A stretch of DNA of 64,000 nucleotides. It comes from Cypionkella sp. GTDB lineage: Bacteria > Pseudomonadota > Alphaproteobacteria > Rhodobacterales > Rhodobacteraceae. A program made the position numbers and the translations under genes. The stretch spans positions 62,001 to 126,000 of the forward strand of contig NZ_JAUSBA010000026.1 in the NCBI RefSeq assembly GCF_030652235.1, given 5' to 3'. The notes under the pieces are model-generated. The model saw only the letters and a program-made list of their open reading frames with translations, did not search any database and was not told the origin of the DNA. Below are positions 1-8,394 of the stretch, one piece after another. The first letter of the stretch is position 1. Every line of letters starts with the position of its first letter.

Positions 1-872
1 ATCTGAGCCAAGTGCAGATCGCCAAGCAGTTGGGGCTGTCGACGGCCACAATCTCGCGCCTGTTGCAACGGGCACGGGCCGAGGGAATCGTGCGCATCGA
101 GGTGCGCGATATCCACGCGCCGGATGCGTTGGGCGGGATGCTGGCGGAACGGTTGGGGTTGAAGACCGTAGTGGCGGTGGATGCGCCGGTGGCGGCGGGG
201 GTGCAGGCGCTGGCGGGGCCGTTGTCGCGCATGGTTGGGGCGCAAGGGTTGGGGCAAGGTTCGGTGCTGATGGTGGGCTGGGGGCGGACGGTGTCGGCGA
301 TTATCGACGGCGGTTTGCCGTCTTTGCCGGGGGTGTCGGTGGTGCCTTCGACGGGCGGGATGAGCCAGCACGCGCAGCATTTCCAGAGCAATGAGTTTTC
401 GCGCAGGGCTGCCGAGGTGACGGGTGGGGTGCCGCATTTTATCCATGCGCCCTACTTGCCTGCGCCGGAAGCATTGGATTTCTTTCTGGCGGAACCTGCG
501 GTGCAGGCTGCGGTGGCTTTGTGGGACCGGATTGACGTGGCGGTGGTGGGCGTGGGCCTGCCGTATGGCTTGGATCGCCCGACGCAAGGCGCGACGGATG
601 TGGGTGACCCGGATCTGGCGGAGGCCGCGGGCGATGTGGTTCGGCATTACTTCGATGCGCAGGGCCAGATCGTGCAGTGGCGCGGCGAGGGCGCGATGAT
701 TGCGGTGTCTTGCATGCAGTTGCGCCGCGCGGGGTTGGTGATTGGCGTCGCGGTGGGCGAGGCGAAAGTGCATTCGATCATCGGCGCGGCGCGGGCGGGG
801 CTGATCTCGGGTCTGCTCACCGATACGCGGACGGCTGAGGCGGTTCTGGATGCTTTGGCGCGGCAGGGTTAG
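1..872 (+). CDS. SorC-family sugar-responsive transcriptional regulator, 5' end outside window
   Basis: Regulators of this family bind a phosphorylated sugar with a C-terminal sensor domain and control a nearby catabolic operon. The frame is already open at the left edge. The GTG at 12 is only an internal codon: the residues before it (L-S-Q) continue a helix-turn-helix that runs on as QIAKQLGLSTATISRLLQRA. The remaining ~230 residues fit the SorC sensor domain, with VGWGRTVSAI early and VGEAKVHSIIGAARAG near the C-terminus. The gene reads toward the ABC/kinase operon that starts at 1052, across a 179-base gap with a good promoter and an inverted repeat, so it is the likely local regulator. 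The family call is firm; the ligand is unknown. Confidence 0.9.
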   Translation, partial: LSQVQIAKQLGLSTATISRLLQRARAEGIVRIEVRDIHAPDALGGMLAERLGLKTVVAVDAPVAAGVQALAGPLSRMVGAQGLGQGSVLMVGWGRTVSAIIDGGLPSLPGVSVVPSTGGMSQHAQHFQSNEFSRRAAEVTGGVPHFIHAPYLPAPEALDFFLAEPAVQAAVALWDRIDVAVVGVGLPYGLDRPTQGATDVGDPDLAEAAGDVVRHYFDAQGQIVQWRGEGAMIAVSCMQLRRAGLVIGVAVGEAKVHSIIGAARAGLISGLLTDTRTAEAVLDALARQG

Positions 873-903
873 GCTGCGATTCGGTTTCGGGCTGAAAAGC
901 CTA

Positions 904-960
904 AGAAAATACTTGCAGCAAAATATTTCTCTTGACGAAGGCCGTTTCGCGACGTGTTAT
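904..960 (+). promoter_or_regulatory. Sigma-70-like promoter with adjacent inverted repeat, upstream of the ABC operon
   Basis: A TTGACG -35 box (932-937) and TGTTAT -10 box (955-960) are separated by 17 bases. Just upstream, AGAAAATA (904-911) and ATATTTCT (923-930) form an imperfect inverted repeat suited to a dimeric or tetrameric SorC regulator. Placement between the SorC gene and the first operon gene at 1052 supports the role. The operator assignment is inference. Confidence 0.55.
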
Positions 961-1051
961 CACCGCACTGGACGCGCCCAAAACGGGTGACACAGCCATC
1001 CGCTTTGCCGCTTGAGGAGGGGGCAAGGACGGGTATTCAGGGAGGAATAAA

Positions 1052-2035
1052 ATGAAACGTCGTAGTTTTCTGGGCGCTGCTTCGGCACTGGCGCTGACAT
1101 TCTCGATCGCCACCTCGGCCGTGGCTCAAGACAAGAAATTCACCATCGCGCTGGTGCCCGGCCTGACCACCGATGCGTTCTACATCACCATGCAAAAGGG
1201 CGCTCAGGCGGCTGCGGATGCTTTGGGCGTCGAGCTGGTGTTTCAGGGCGCACCCGATTTCAACCCGGTGACGCAGGTTCCGGTGCTGGACGCGGTGATT
1301 GCGCGCGGCCCAGATGCGATTCTGATCGCGCCGACCGACACCACCCAGTTGATCGAGCCACTGCGTAAGGCGCATGATGCGGGTATCGCGGTGATCACCG
1401 TGGATACGTTCATCGGCACTGGGATTTACCAGACCGGCGCAGGCGATGCGGATTTCCCGTTGGCCTATATTGCGTCGGACAACGTGTTGGGCGGCCGGAT
1501 GGCGGCGCGGGCTTTGGCCAATGCCATCGGCGGCGAGGGCAAGGTTTTTGTATCGAACGTCAAGCCCGGCATTTCGACCACTGACCAGCGCGAAGCGGGC
1601 TTCAAGGCTGAAATGGCGGAGAATTTCCCGAAAGTCACCGTGTTGGAAACTCAATTCAACGACAATGATGCCAACAAAGCCGCCTCGCAACTGCAAGGCG
1701 TGTTTGCCCGCGATGCCGATCTGAAAGGCGTATTCGGGGCCAACCTGTTCTCGGCTTTGGGCGCGGGCACTGGCGTGCAGCAAGCGGGCCAGACCGGCAA
1801 TATCAAAGTTGTGGCGTTTGACGCACCGGGCTCGATTGTCGATAACATCAGCACTGGCCTTGTTGACGTGGCGATTGCGCAGCATCCGGCAGAGATTGGC
1901 TATTTCGGCGTGGTTGCGGCCTATGCCCACCTGACCGGAAACTCGATCCCGGTCAGCATCGGCACTGGCTTTACCATCATGGACAAGTCGAACATCGCCG
2001 ATCCGGAAATCGCGAAATACATCTACGCTGAGTGA
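1052..2035 (+). CDS. Sugar ABC transporter substrate-binding protein (Peripla_BP_4 type)
   Basis: Periplasmic binding protein of a CUT2 (ribose/xylose-type) sugar importer, 327 residues, the usual length. The N-terminus KRRSFLGAASALALTFS followed by AVAQ looks like an export signal with a twin-arginine flavour. The fold signature follows: FTIALVPG at the first strand, TDAFYITMQKGAQAAADALG, and PDAILIAPTDTTQLIEPLRK. The start is set by GGAGG at 1040-1044. It is the first gene of an operon with the permease at 2165 and ATPase at 3210. A hairpin at 2044-2066 lies just after the stop and probably keeps this message in excess over the downstream genes. The ligand cannot be read from the sequence. 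Confidence 0.9.
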   Translation: MKRRSFLGAASALALTFSIATSAVAQDKKFTIALVPGLTTDAFYITMQKGAQAAADALGVELVFQGAPDFNPVTQVPVLDAVIARGPDAILIAPTDTTQLIEPLRKAHDAGIAVITVDTFIGTGIYQTGAGDADFPLAYIASDNVLGGRMAARALANAIGGEGKVFVSNVKPGISTTDQREAGFKAEMAENFPKVTVLETQFNDNDANKAASQLQGVFARDADLKGVFGANLFSALGAGTGVQQAGQTGNIKVVAFDAPGSIVDNISTGLVDVAIAQHPAEIGYFGVVAAYAHLTGNSIPVSIGTGFTIMDKSNIADPEIAKYIYAE

Positions 2036-2043
2036 GACGATTA

Positions 2044-2070
2044 GGGGGAGGGCAGAACCCTCCCCCATTT
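2044..2070 (+). terminator. Strong stem-loop after the binding-protein gene
   Basis: GGGGGAGGG (2044-2052) pairs perfectly with CCCTCCCCC (2058-2066) across a five-base loop, followed by ATTTT. It sits nine bases after the binding-protein stop but inside the operon. It therefore probably acts as a partial terminator or mRNA 3' stabiliser, as is common after periplasmic-binding-protein genes. Confidence 0.7.
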
Positions 2071-2164
2071 TACCGACCGAATTGCCGATCCAAGACGGCC
2101 CCTTCAGGCGGGCCGCTTGTTGTTGCGCAGGCCAAGCGGGTCTGCCCAAGTTTAGGAATTTCAT

Positions 2165-3217
2165 ATGACATCGCCTCCTGCTGCCACCTCCCATGTGGCC
2201 CCGCAAGCCGACCATGCCGATAAGGCGCGCACAGTGCTGCAGCGCGTGGCTGATTTGCGGGCCTGGTTGTTTCTGGCTTTTCTGATCTTCGGGTTTGAGA
2301 TTTGGTCACGCTTAAGTTTTGGCGGCACTTTCCTGTTCAACCCGTTCAACATCCAGTCGATTGCGGTGTTCGCGGTGGCGCCGTTGTTGCTGGCGACCGG
2401 GCAGACCTTCGTGATCATCTCGGGCGGGATTGATCTGTCGATGGGCTTTATCATGGGGCTGGCGGCGGTGGTGGCGGCGCATGTGATCAACTGGCTGACG
2501 CCGGGTTTGGGGTTTTGGCCTGCGGTGTTGTTGGGGTCTTTGGTCGCGGTGGCGGTCTCGGCCATTCCGGGCTTTATCAACGGCTTGCTGGTGGCTTTGC
2601 TGAAGGTTCCGCCGTTTATTGGCACCTTGGGGATGTTTGGCGTGGCGCGCGGGGTGGCGTTTCTGCTGGCGGGCGGCACCACGGTTCCGGTGAAGAACGA
2701 GGTGTTCGCGGCGTTGGGCAATGGCAAGATTTACGGCGTGCCCTATATCATTCTGGTGACGGCCGTGTTCGTGCTGGTGATGCATTACCTGCTGGGGCAG
2801 ACGCGGTTTGGCCAGCATAACTATGCGATTGGGGCCAATGCCCAAGCCGCACGGCGGGCTGGCATCAACATCAAATGGCATTTGCTGCGGCTGTATATCC
2901 TATCAGGGATGTGCGCGGGGCTGGCGGGAGTTTTGTACGCTGCGCGGTTCAGCGCGGGTGCTGCGCAGGCGGGTGAGCCGTTGTTGCTGGATTCGGTGGC
3001 GGCGGTGGTGATCGGCGGGGCCAGCCTGTTTGGTGGCTCGGGCACGATTTTAGGCACGGTTGCGGGCGCGTTTGTGATCGCGGTTATTCAATACGGGCTG
3101 GTGTTCATCAACGTAGCGCCGTTCTGGCAGTTTATTTCTGTCGGCGTGGTGATCATCATCTCGGTGCTGATCGACCAAGCGCAACGGCGGTTTTCGGGAG
3201 GGCGGCAAAGTGAGTGA
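2165..3217 (+). CDS. Sugar ABC transporter permease (RbsC/BPD_transp_2 type)
   Basis: Inner-membrane channel subunit of the importer, 350 residues, with about eight to ten hydrophobic segments. The family motif ISGGIDLSMGFIMGLAAVV is near residue 90, and the cytoplasmic coupling region contains AIGANAQAARRAGIN. The late AAVVIGGASLFGGSGTILGT segment is also typical. The N-terminal ~40 residues are hydrophilic, somewhat longer than in RbsC. The ATPase gene overlaps its last codons by eight bases, so the two are translationally coupled. Confidence 0.9.
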   Translation: MTSPPAATSHVAPQADHADKARTVLQRVADLRAWLFLAFLIFGFEIWSRLSFGGTFLFNPFNIQSIAVFAVAPLLLATGQTFVIISGGIDLSMGFIMGLAAVVAAHVINWLTPGLGFWPAVLLGSLVAVAVSAIPGFINGLLVALLKVPPFIGTLGMFGVARGVAFLLAGGTTVPVKNEVFAALGNGKIYGVPYIILVTAVFVLVMHYLLGQTRFGQHNYAIGANAQAARRAGINIKWHLLRLYILSGMCAGLAGVLYAARFSAGAAQAGEPLLLDSVAAVVIGGASLFGGSGTILGTVAGAFVIAVIQYGLVFINVAPFWQFISVGVVIIISVLIDQAQRRFSGGRQSE

Positions 3218-3968
3218 GATGACCCCAATCGGGCAACCGCTGTTGGAAGTGCGCAACCTGTCGAAGAATTTCGGCCCGGTGCAGGCGCTGAATGATCTGA
3301 CGATGATGGTGCGGGCAGGCGAAGTTGTGGCGCTGGCTGGCGACAATGGCGCGGGCAAAACCACGCTGATCAAGGCGATTTCTGGGGTGTATCAGCCCTC
3401 GTCAGGGGAGATTTTGCTGCAAGGCAAACCTGTTAGTTTTGCCTCGCCGCAAGAGGCGCGCGATATTGGGATTGAGACTATTTATCAGGATCTTGCGCTG
3501 GCTGATAACCTTACCATCGGCGCGAATATCTTTCTGGGGCGTGAGCCGATGCGCCGCGCGTTTGGGTTTTTGCCGGTGCTGGACCGCGCGAAAATGGCGG
3601 AGGCGGCGAAGTCCACCATGGCGTTGCTGGACTTCCATGTCAGCCGCCTGGATGCGCCAGTGTCGAATTTCTCGGGCGGGCAGCGGCAGGCAGTTGCGAT
3701 TGGCCGCGCGGTGTATTGGAACGCGCAAATCCTGATCATGGACGAACCCACAGCGGCTTTGGGCGTGCCGGAACAGCGCAAGGTGATCCAGTTGATCCAC
3801 CAGTTGAAAGCGCAGGGGCGCGGGGTGATTTTCATCTCGCACAACTTGCAGGATATCTTCGCGGTGGCCGACCGGATCGTGGTGTTGCGGCGCGGGGTGC
3901 AGGCCGGAGAGCGGCGGATTTCCGAGACGACGCATGATGAGGTCGTCAAGCTGATGGTTGGCGGCTGA
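3210..3968 (+). CDS. Sugar ABC transporter ATP-binding protein, single-domain
   Basis: ATPase that energises the importer, 252 residues with one nucleotide-binding domain. Walker A is GDNGAGKTTLIK (about residues 45-56), the signature is FSGGQRQAVAIGRA, and Walker B is ILIMDEPTAALG. The H-loop is IFISHNL. CUT2 ATPases are often two-domain (~500 residues, like the ones at 19477 and 48013), so this one presumably works as a homodimer. GTG at 3210 is preferred because GGGAGG (3198-3203) sits six bases upstream; an in-frame ATG follows at 3219. Confidence 0.9.
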   Translation: MSEMTPIGQPLLEVRNLSKNFGPVQALNDLTMMVRAGEVVALAGDNGAGKTTLIKAISGVYQPSSGEILLQGKPVSFASPQEARDIGIETIYQDLALADNLTIGANIFLGREPMRRAFGFLPVLDRAKMAEAAKSTMALLDFHVSRLDAPVSNFSGGQRQAVAIGRAVYWNAQILIMDEPTAALGVPEQRKVIQLIHQLKAQGRGVIFISHNLQDIFAVADRIVVLRRGVQAGERRISETTHDEVVKLMVGG

Positions 3969-3971
3969 ATT

Positions 3972-4940
3972 ATGGCTGCGACGTCTAAGAGGCCCATGGT
4001 GATCGGGTCCATCGGCGAGTTGCTGGTGGAGTTTGTCTGCGCGCAAAAGGATGGGCGCAACCTTGTGGCCGCGCCCTATGTCGGGCCGTTTCCTTCGGGT
4101 GCGCCGGGGATCTTCATTGACCAGGCCGCTCGGGTGGCGGCGAGTTTCGGCGGGCGGGCGGTGTTTGCCGGGGCTGTCGGGGACGATGCGTTTGGGCGGG
4201 TTGTGCTGGATCGTTTGGTTTCGGATGGCGTTGATCCGGCGCTGATCCGGGTGGTGCCGGGGGTGCCAACGGGTTCGGCTTTTGTCAGCTATAATTCCGA
4301 TGGCAGCCGGGATTTCGTGTTCAACATCGCCCATTCAGCGGCGGCGCATTTGCTCGCGCTGGAGAAGATTACCGCAGGATTTCTGGTGGCGGGGATCTCG
4401 GTGCTGCATATTTCGGGCTCCATGCTGGGTGATCCTGCTATGCGGGCGGTGGGACTGGCTTTATGCGAAAGGCTTAGCGCGCAAGGGGTTGCGATCTCGA
4501 TAGATCCGAATATCCGGGCAGAGTTGATCTCGGATGCAGGATATCTGAGCGCGCTCATGCGGATCATTGCGATGGCGGAATATGTGTTGCCGTCGGATGC
4601 GGATGCAGCGGTTTTGTATCCGGGGCAGGATTTTACCGATTGGTCGGAGCGGTTGTTGGCCGGGGCGGCGAAAGTGGTTGTGCTGAAACGTGGTGATCAG
4701 GGCTGTATCGGGCGCGATGCGGATGGGCAGGTGGCCCTGCGCGCGCACCCCGTGACGGTGGTCGACCCGACCGGGGCGGGTGATTGTTTTTGTGCCACTT
4801 TGGTGACGTTGCTCGCGGCGGGGCAGGCTTTGCCGCAGGCTTTGGCGTGCGCCAATGCGGCGGGGGCTTTGGCGGTGCAAAAGCTGGGGCCGATGGAGGG
4901 AAATTCTTCCTTGGCCGAAATTAATGCTGTGAAAGGATAG
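3972..4940 (+). CDS. PfkB-family carbohydrate kinase
   Basis: Ribokinase-fold kinase, 322 residues, expected to phosphorylate the imported sugar or its oxidation product with ATP. The N-terminal GSIGELLVEF strand starts the fold. The PfkB signature near residue 260 reads DPTGAGDCFCATLVTLL and contains the catalytic-base aspartate of GAGD. An earlier VVVLKRGDQGC matches the strand before the nucleotide site. It starts four bases after the ATPase stop, inside the same operon. Substrate is unassigned; 2-keto-3-deoxygluconate, tagatose and fructose kinases all share this architecture. Confidence 0.88.
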   Translation: MAATSKRPMVIGSIGELLVEFVCAQKDGRNLVAAPYVGPFPSGAPGIFIDQAARVAASFGGRAVFAGAVGDDAFGRVVLDRLVSDGVDPALIRVVPGVPTGSAFVSYNSDGSRDFVFNIAHSAAAHLLALEKITAGFLVAGISVLHISGSMLGDPAMRAVGLALCERLSAQGVAISIDPNIRAELISDAGYLSALMRIIAMAEYVLPSDADAAVLYPGQDFTDWSERLLAGAAKVVVLKRGDQGCIGRDADGQVALRAHPVTVVDPTGAGDCFCATLVTLLAAGQALPQALACANAAGALAVQKLGPMEGNSSLAEINAVKG

Positions 4941-4943
4941 GCG

Positions 4944-6020
4944 ATGCCCGTGAAACAGGACCGGTTGCTGCGGGTGGGTGTGCTGGGCTGCGGGCCGATT
5001 GCGCAGGCCGCGCATTTCGAGTCCTGCACCAAGGCGCGCAATGCCGAGCTTTATGCGATCTGCGATGTGGCGGATGATTTGCGCGACCGGATGGCGGCCA
5101 CCCACGCGCCTCGGCATAGCTATAATGACTACGCCCGGATGCTGGCGGACCCTGAGCTTGAGGCGGTGGTGATTGCGACCTCAGACGCGTTTCATGTGCC
5201 TGCGGCCTTGATGGCGTTGCAGGCGGGCAAACATGTGCTCTGCGAGAAACCTTTGGCGGTCAGCATTGAGGAAGCGGAGAGTTTGCGATCTGCGGTAGTG
5301 GCTTCGGGGCTTACACTGCAAGTTGGCCATATGAAGCGCTATGACGCCGGATTGCAGGCGGCGAAGGGCTTTATTGACGGTGAAATGGGGCAAATGGTGG
5401 CGCTGAAAGCGTGGTATTGCGACAATACCCACCGCTATGCGATGACCGATGCGGTGCAGCCGTTGATGGTGACCTCGAAGAACGCGCGCAAGCCGAGTGA
5501 AAATCCGAAGGCTGATCTGGATCGCTATTACATGTTGGCGCATGGCAGCCATCTGGTTGATACGGCGCGGTATTTTGCGGGTGAGATCGTGGCGGTCGAT
5601 GCGCGGTTGCTCAATCGGGCGGGCATCCGCTGCTGGTTTGTCGATGTGGAATTTGCCAGTGGCGTGCTGGGGCATCTCGATCTGACGGTGGCGGTGCGGA
5701 TGGATTGGCACGAGGGGTTTCAGATTTACGGCGCGCAGGGCTCGGTGCTGGGGAAGACTTATAATCCGTGGTATTATAAGTCGTCAGAGGTGGATATTTT
5801 CAAGGAATCCGACGGTGCGACGCATAGGGTTCTGGGCGCGGATGGGCATTTCTATCGCCGCCAGATGGAGGGCTTTGCCGATACCATTCTGAAAGGAACC
5901 CCGCAGTCGGGGGCGGATATTGAGGACGGCATTGCATCCGTCCGCGCCATGGTTGCGATTGCAGTGTCGGCGCGCGAGGGGCGTCCGGTGAAACTGGCGG
6001 ATGTGGCGGGGGCGCTGTGA
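4944..6020 (+). CDS. Gfo/Idh/MocA-family NAD(P)-dependent oxidoreductase
   Basis: Dehydrogenase of the glucose-fructose oxidoreductase/inositol dehydrogenase family, 358 residues. The N-terminal Rossmann motif is GVLGCGPIAQAAHF, and the family EKP motif appears in HVLCEKPLAVS near residue 97. A YNDYARMLADPELEAVVIAT segment between them is typical. The C-terminal half forms the sugar-binding sheet. It lies three bases after the kinase gene and overlaps the next gene at TGATG. It probably oxidises a ring or open-chain hydroxyl of the operon's substrate; which one cannot be read. Confidence 0.88.
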   Translation: MPVKQDRLLRVGVLGCGPIAQAAHFESCTKARNAELYAICDVADDLRDRMAATHAPRHSYNDYARMLADPELEAVVIATSDAFHVPAALMALQAGKHVLCEKPLAVSIEEAESLRSAVVASGLTLQVGHMKRYDAGLQAAKGFIDGEMGQMVALKAWYCDNTHRYAMTDAVQPLMVTSKNARKPSENPKADLDRYYMLAHGSHLVDTARYFAGEIVAVDARLLNRAGIRCWFVDVEFASGVLGHLDLTVAVRMDWHEGFQIYGAQGSVLGKTYNPWYYKSSEVDIFKESDGATHRVLGADGHFYRRQMEGFADTILKGTPQSGADIEDGIASVRAMVAIAVSAREGRPVKLADVAGAL

Positions 6021-6847
6021 TGCGGTTGGGGATTTTCGCCAAGACCTTTGCGGGCAGTGATCCGGGCACGGTGTTGGCAGCGTCGAAGGCGGCGGGCTTT
6101 GCTTGCGTGCAGTATAATATGGCCTGCTCGGGGTTGGCGGCGATGCCGGATGCGTTGAGCGTGCAGGATGTGGCGGCGGTTTCGGCGGCGCGTGGGGCCT
6201 CGGGGGTTGCGATTGCAGCGGTGTCGGGGACGTATAACATGATCCATCCGGACCCGGCGATGCGGGCTAAGGGCTTGGCGCGGTTAGAGGTTTTGCTGCG
6301 CCATGCGGCGGCGATGGGCACGGGGATGGTGACGCTGTGTACCGGCACGCGGGACGCGACAGACCAGTGGCGGCATCATCCTGACAATGGCTCGGCAGAG
6401 GCGTGGCGGGATTTAGTGGCGGAGATGGGCAAGGCTTGTGCTTTGGCGGAACCTTTGGGGATCAAGCTGGGCATCGAGCCGGAACTGGCGAATGTGGTCG
6501 ATACCGCCCCGCGGGCGCGCTTGCTGCTGGATACGTTGCAAAGTCCAGCCTTGGGAATTGTGCTGGACCCGGCGAACCTGTTTGAGGTGGCGACGCTGGC
6601 GGAGCAACGCGATTTGCTGAGCCGTTCGGTGGATTTGCTGGCGGATCGGATTGCGATGGCGCATGCCAAGGACCGCGATGCTTCGGGTCGCTTTGCCACG
6701 GCAGGCAAGGGCGTGGTGGATTTTCCACATTTTCTGGGGCGTTTGCGCGCGGCAGGCTTTGACGGCGATCTGGTGACGCATGGCTTGGCGGCGGCGGAGG
6801 CTGCGGGCGTGGCGCGTTATCTTTCCGGCGTGTTGGCGGGGCTGTGA
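6020..6847 (+). CDS. Sugar phosphate isomerase/epimerase (xylose isomerase-like TIM barrel)
   Basis: AP endonuclease-2/xylose isomerase-like TIM barrel of 275 residues, a family covering sugar and keto-acid isomerases and epimerases. Likely metal ligands are the glutamate in LGIEPELANVVD, the aspartate in GIVLDPANLFE and the histidine of MAHAKDRD. ATG at 6020 overlaps the previous stop (TGATG) and is preferred over the GTG three bases before it. The next gene starts in the same way at 6847, so translation is coupled through the block. Confidence 0.82.
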   Translation: MRLGIFAKTFAGSDPGTVLAASKAAGFACVQYNMACSGLAAMPDALSVQDVAAVSAARGASGVAIAAVSGTYNMIHPDPAMRAKGLARLEVLLRHAAAMGTGMVTLCTGTRDATDQWRHHPDNGSAEAWRDLVAEMGKACALAEPLGIKLGIEPELANVVDTAPRARLLLDTLQSPALGIVLDPANLFEVATLAEQRDLLSRSVDLLADRIAMAHAKDRDASGRFATAGKGVVDFPHFLGRLRAAGFDGDLVTHGLAAAEAAGVARYLSGVLAGL

Positions 6848-7665
6848 TGCAGATTTCGGCACTGCAGCGCGATGGCTTGGAACTGGCAGTTTATCGCGGT
6901 GGTGAGACGGGCCCGGCGCTGGTGTTTCAGCATGGGCTGTGCGGTGGGTCCGGGCAGATTGCTGAGGCGATGCAGGGGCTTGGCTTGCAGCGTTGGCAGG
7001 GGTTGGAGTGTCGCGGGCACGGGATGTCGCCGCTGGGGGATGAGGTTTCCATCGCCTGTTTCGCGGACGATGTGGCGGCGATGATTGAAGCGATTGGCAC
7101 GCCTGTGGTCTTGGGTGGCATCTCAATGGGGGCGGCGATTGCCACACGGTTGGCGGTGACGCGGCCTGATCTGGTGCGGGCCTTGGTGCTGGTGCGACCC
7201 GCTTGGGTGGTGGAGGACGCGCCGGAAAACATGGCGCCGAACGCCGAGGTCGGGATGTTGTTGGAGGTGTTGCCGCTGGATCAGGCGCGGGCGTTTTTCG
7301 CGAGCGGTGAGACGGCGCGACGGCTGGAGATCGAGGCACCGGATAACCTTGCGTCGTTGAAAGGCTTTTTCAGTCGTAGGCCGCAGGTGGAAACTGCGCG
7401 GTTGTTGACCACGATTTCCGCCGATGGGCCGGGGATTACGGCGGATGATCTGCGCAGCCTTCGTATTCCGGCTCTGGTCTGTGGCTGCGGCGAGGACGCT
7501 ATTCATCCGATGGCCCATGCGCAGGCTTTGGCTGATCTGATCCCGCAGGCGCGGCTGGTGGAACTGCCTGCGAAGGCACGCGATAAAGTAGCGCATCTGG
7601 CGGCGCTTGCCGATGCGATGACAGAATTTCTGAAGGAGATTGATGATGCCCCGCCCGCACCCTGA
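6847..7665 (+). CDS. Alpha/beta-fold hydrolase (possible sugar lactonase)
   Basis: Alpha/beta hydrolase of 272 residues. The nucleophile elbow is GGISMGAA (serine around residue 97). FQHGLCGG supplies the oxyanion-hole region, and CGCGEDAIHPM plus KVAHLAALADAMTEFL mark the acid and histidine regions. Similar proteins are annotated as 3-oxoadipate enol-lactonases. In an operon with a sugar dehydrogenase, a lactonase role is reasonable but inferred. ATG at 6847 overlaps the preceding TGA. Confidence 0.8.
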   Translation: MQISALQRDGLELAVYRGGETGPALVFQHGLCGGSGQIAEAMQGLGLQRWQGLECRGHGMSPLGDEVSIACFADDVAAMIEAIGTPVVLGGISMGAAIATRLAVTRPDLVRALVLVRPAWVVEDAPENMAPNAEVGMLLEVLPLDQARAFFASGETARRLEIEAPDNLASLKGFFSRRPQVETARLLTTISADGPGITADDLRSLRIPALVCGCGEDAIHPMAHAQALADLIPQARLVELPAKARDKVAHLAALADAMTEFLKEIDDAPPAP

Positions 7666-8338
7666 CTGGATTTCGGCGCTGCCACGTAGCCGATTGCTTG
7701 CGGAATATTCGATGTGGTCGGCCAATTTGATCCGGCTGGCGGATGATCTGGAACGGATCACGCCGCACGCCGATATTTTGCATATCGACGTGGCGGATGG
7801 GCATTTTGCCCCCGCTTTGCTGTTCTTTCCTGATCTTGTGGCGGGGCTGCGCGCGCTCACGGCGATCCCGATCCATGTGCATCTGATGGTGGATGCTGCG
7901 GTGCTGCTTTCGCAGATTGACCAGTTTGCCGAAGCCGGGGCCGATCTGATCTCGGTGCATGTCGAAAATGCAAATGCGGGCGACGGCTTGCAGCGGATCG
8001 CGGCGCATGGACTGAAGGCGGGGATGGTTTTGCGGGTGGAAACTCCGGTGGCGAAAGCGGCGGAATGGGTCAGCCGCTTGGATATGCTGACGCTTTTGGG
8101 CACTGCGATTGGAGTGAAGGGGCAGGGGCTTGATCCGACGGCGGGGGCGCGGTTGGGGGAGGCTGCGGCATTGATTGCGGGTGCGGGTCGCCGGGTGATT
8201 TTGGCGGCGGATGGCGGGATCAGGGACACCACGGTGCCGCTGTTGCGCGGCGCGGGCGCGGAGACGGTGGTGATGGGCTCGCTGGCGTTTGGCGCGCCGG
8301 ATTTGGCCGAGCGGATGCTCTGGCTGCATGGGCTGTGA
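7643..8338 (+). CDS. Ribulose-phosphate 3-epimerase-like protein
   Basis: Rpe-fold TIM barrel of about 231 residues, related to ribulose-phosphate and allulose-6-phosphate 3-epimerases. The motif HIDVADGHFAP carries the expected metal-binding aspartate and histidine, HLMV follows, and AADGGI near residue 188 supplies the second catalytic aspartate. Two features depart from housekeeping Rpe: the N-terminal PSxLSAD motif is replaced by SMWSANL, and the MTVxPGxxGQ loop reads LTLLGTAIGVKGQ. A non-standard substrate is therefore likely. AAGGAG at 7632-7637 precedes ATG codons at 7643 and 7646. It overlaps the hydrolase gene by 23 bases and is the last operon gene. Confidence 0.85.
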   Translation: MMPRPHPDWISALPRSRLLAEYSMWSANLIRLADDLERITPHADILHIDVADGHFAPALLFFPDLVAGLRALTAIPIHVHLMVDAAVLLSQIDQFAEAGADLISVHVENANAGDGLQRIAAHGLKAGMVLRVETPVAKAAEWVSRLDMLTLLGTAIGVKGQGLDPTAGARLGEAAALIAGAGRRVILAADGGIRDTTVPLLRGAGAETVVMGSLAFGAPDLAERMLWLHGL

Positions 8339-8351
8339 CGAAAACCACGAG

Positions 8352-8372
8352 GCCCCGGCGCAGGGCCGGGGC
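8352..8372. terminator. GC-rich hairpin between convergent genes
   Basis: GCCCCGGC (8352-8359) and GCCGGGGC (8365-8372) form a perfect eight-base-pair stem with a five-base loop. It lies between the Rpe-like gene (rightward) and the bestrophin-like gene (leftward). There is no clear U-tract on either side, so terminator function is probable rather than certain. Confidence 0.55.
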
Positions 8373-8394
8373 GGCTTGGGGAATTGGATATGCG

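Noticed and set aside
1037-2215. 392-codon minus-strand frame opposite the binding-protein gene
   Set aside because: It mirrors a convincing periplasmic binding protein; long antisense frames are expected in GC-rich coding DNA.
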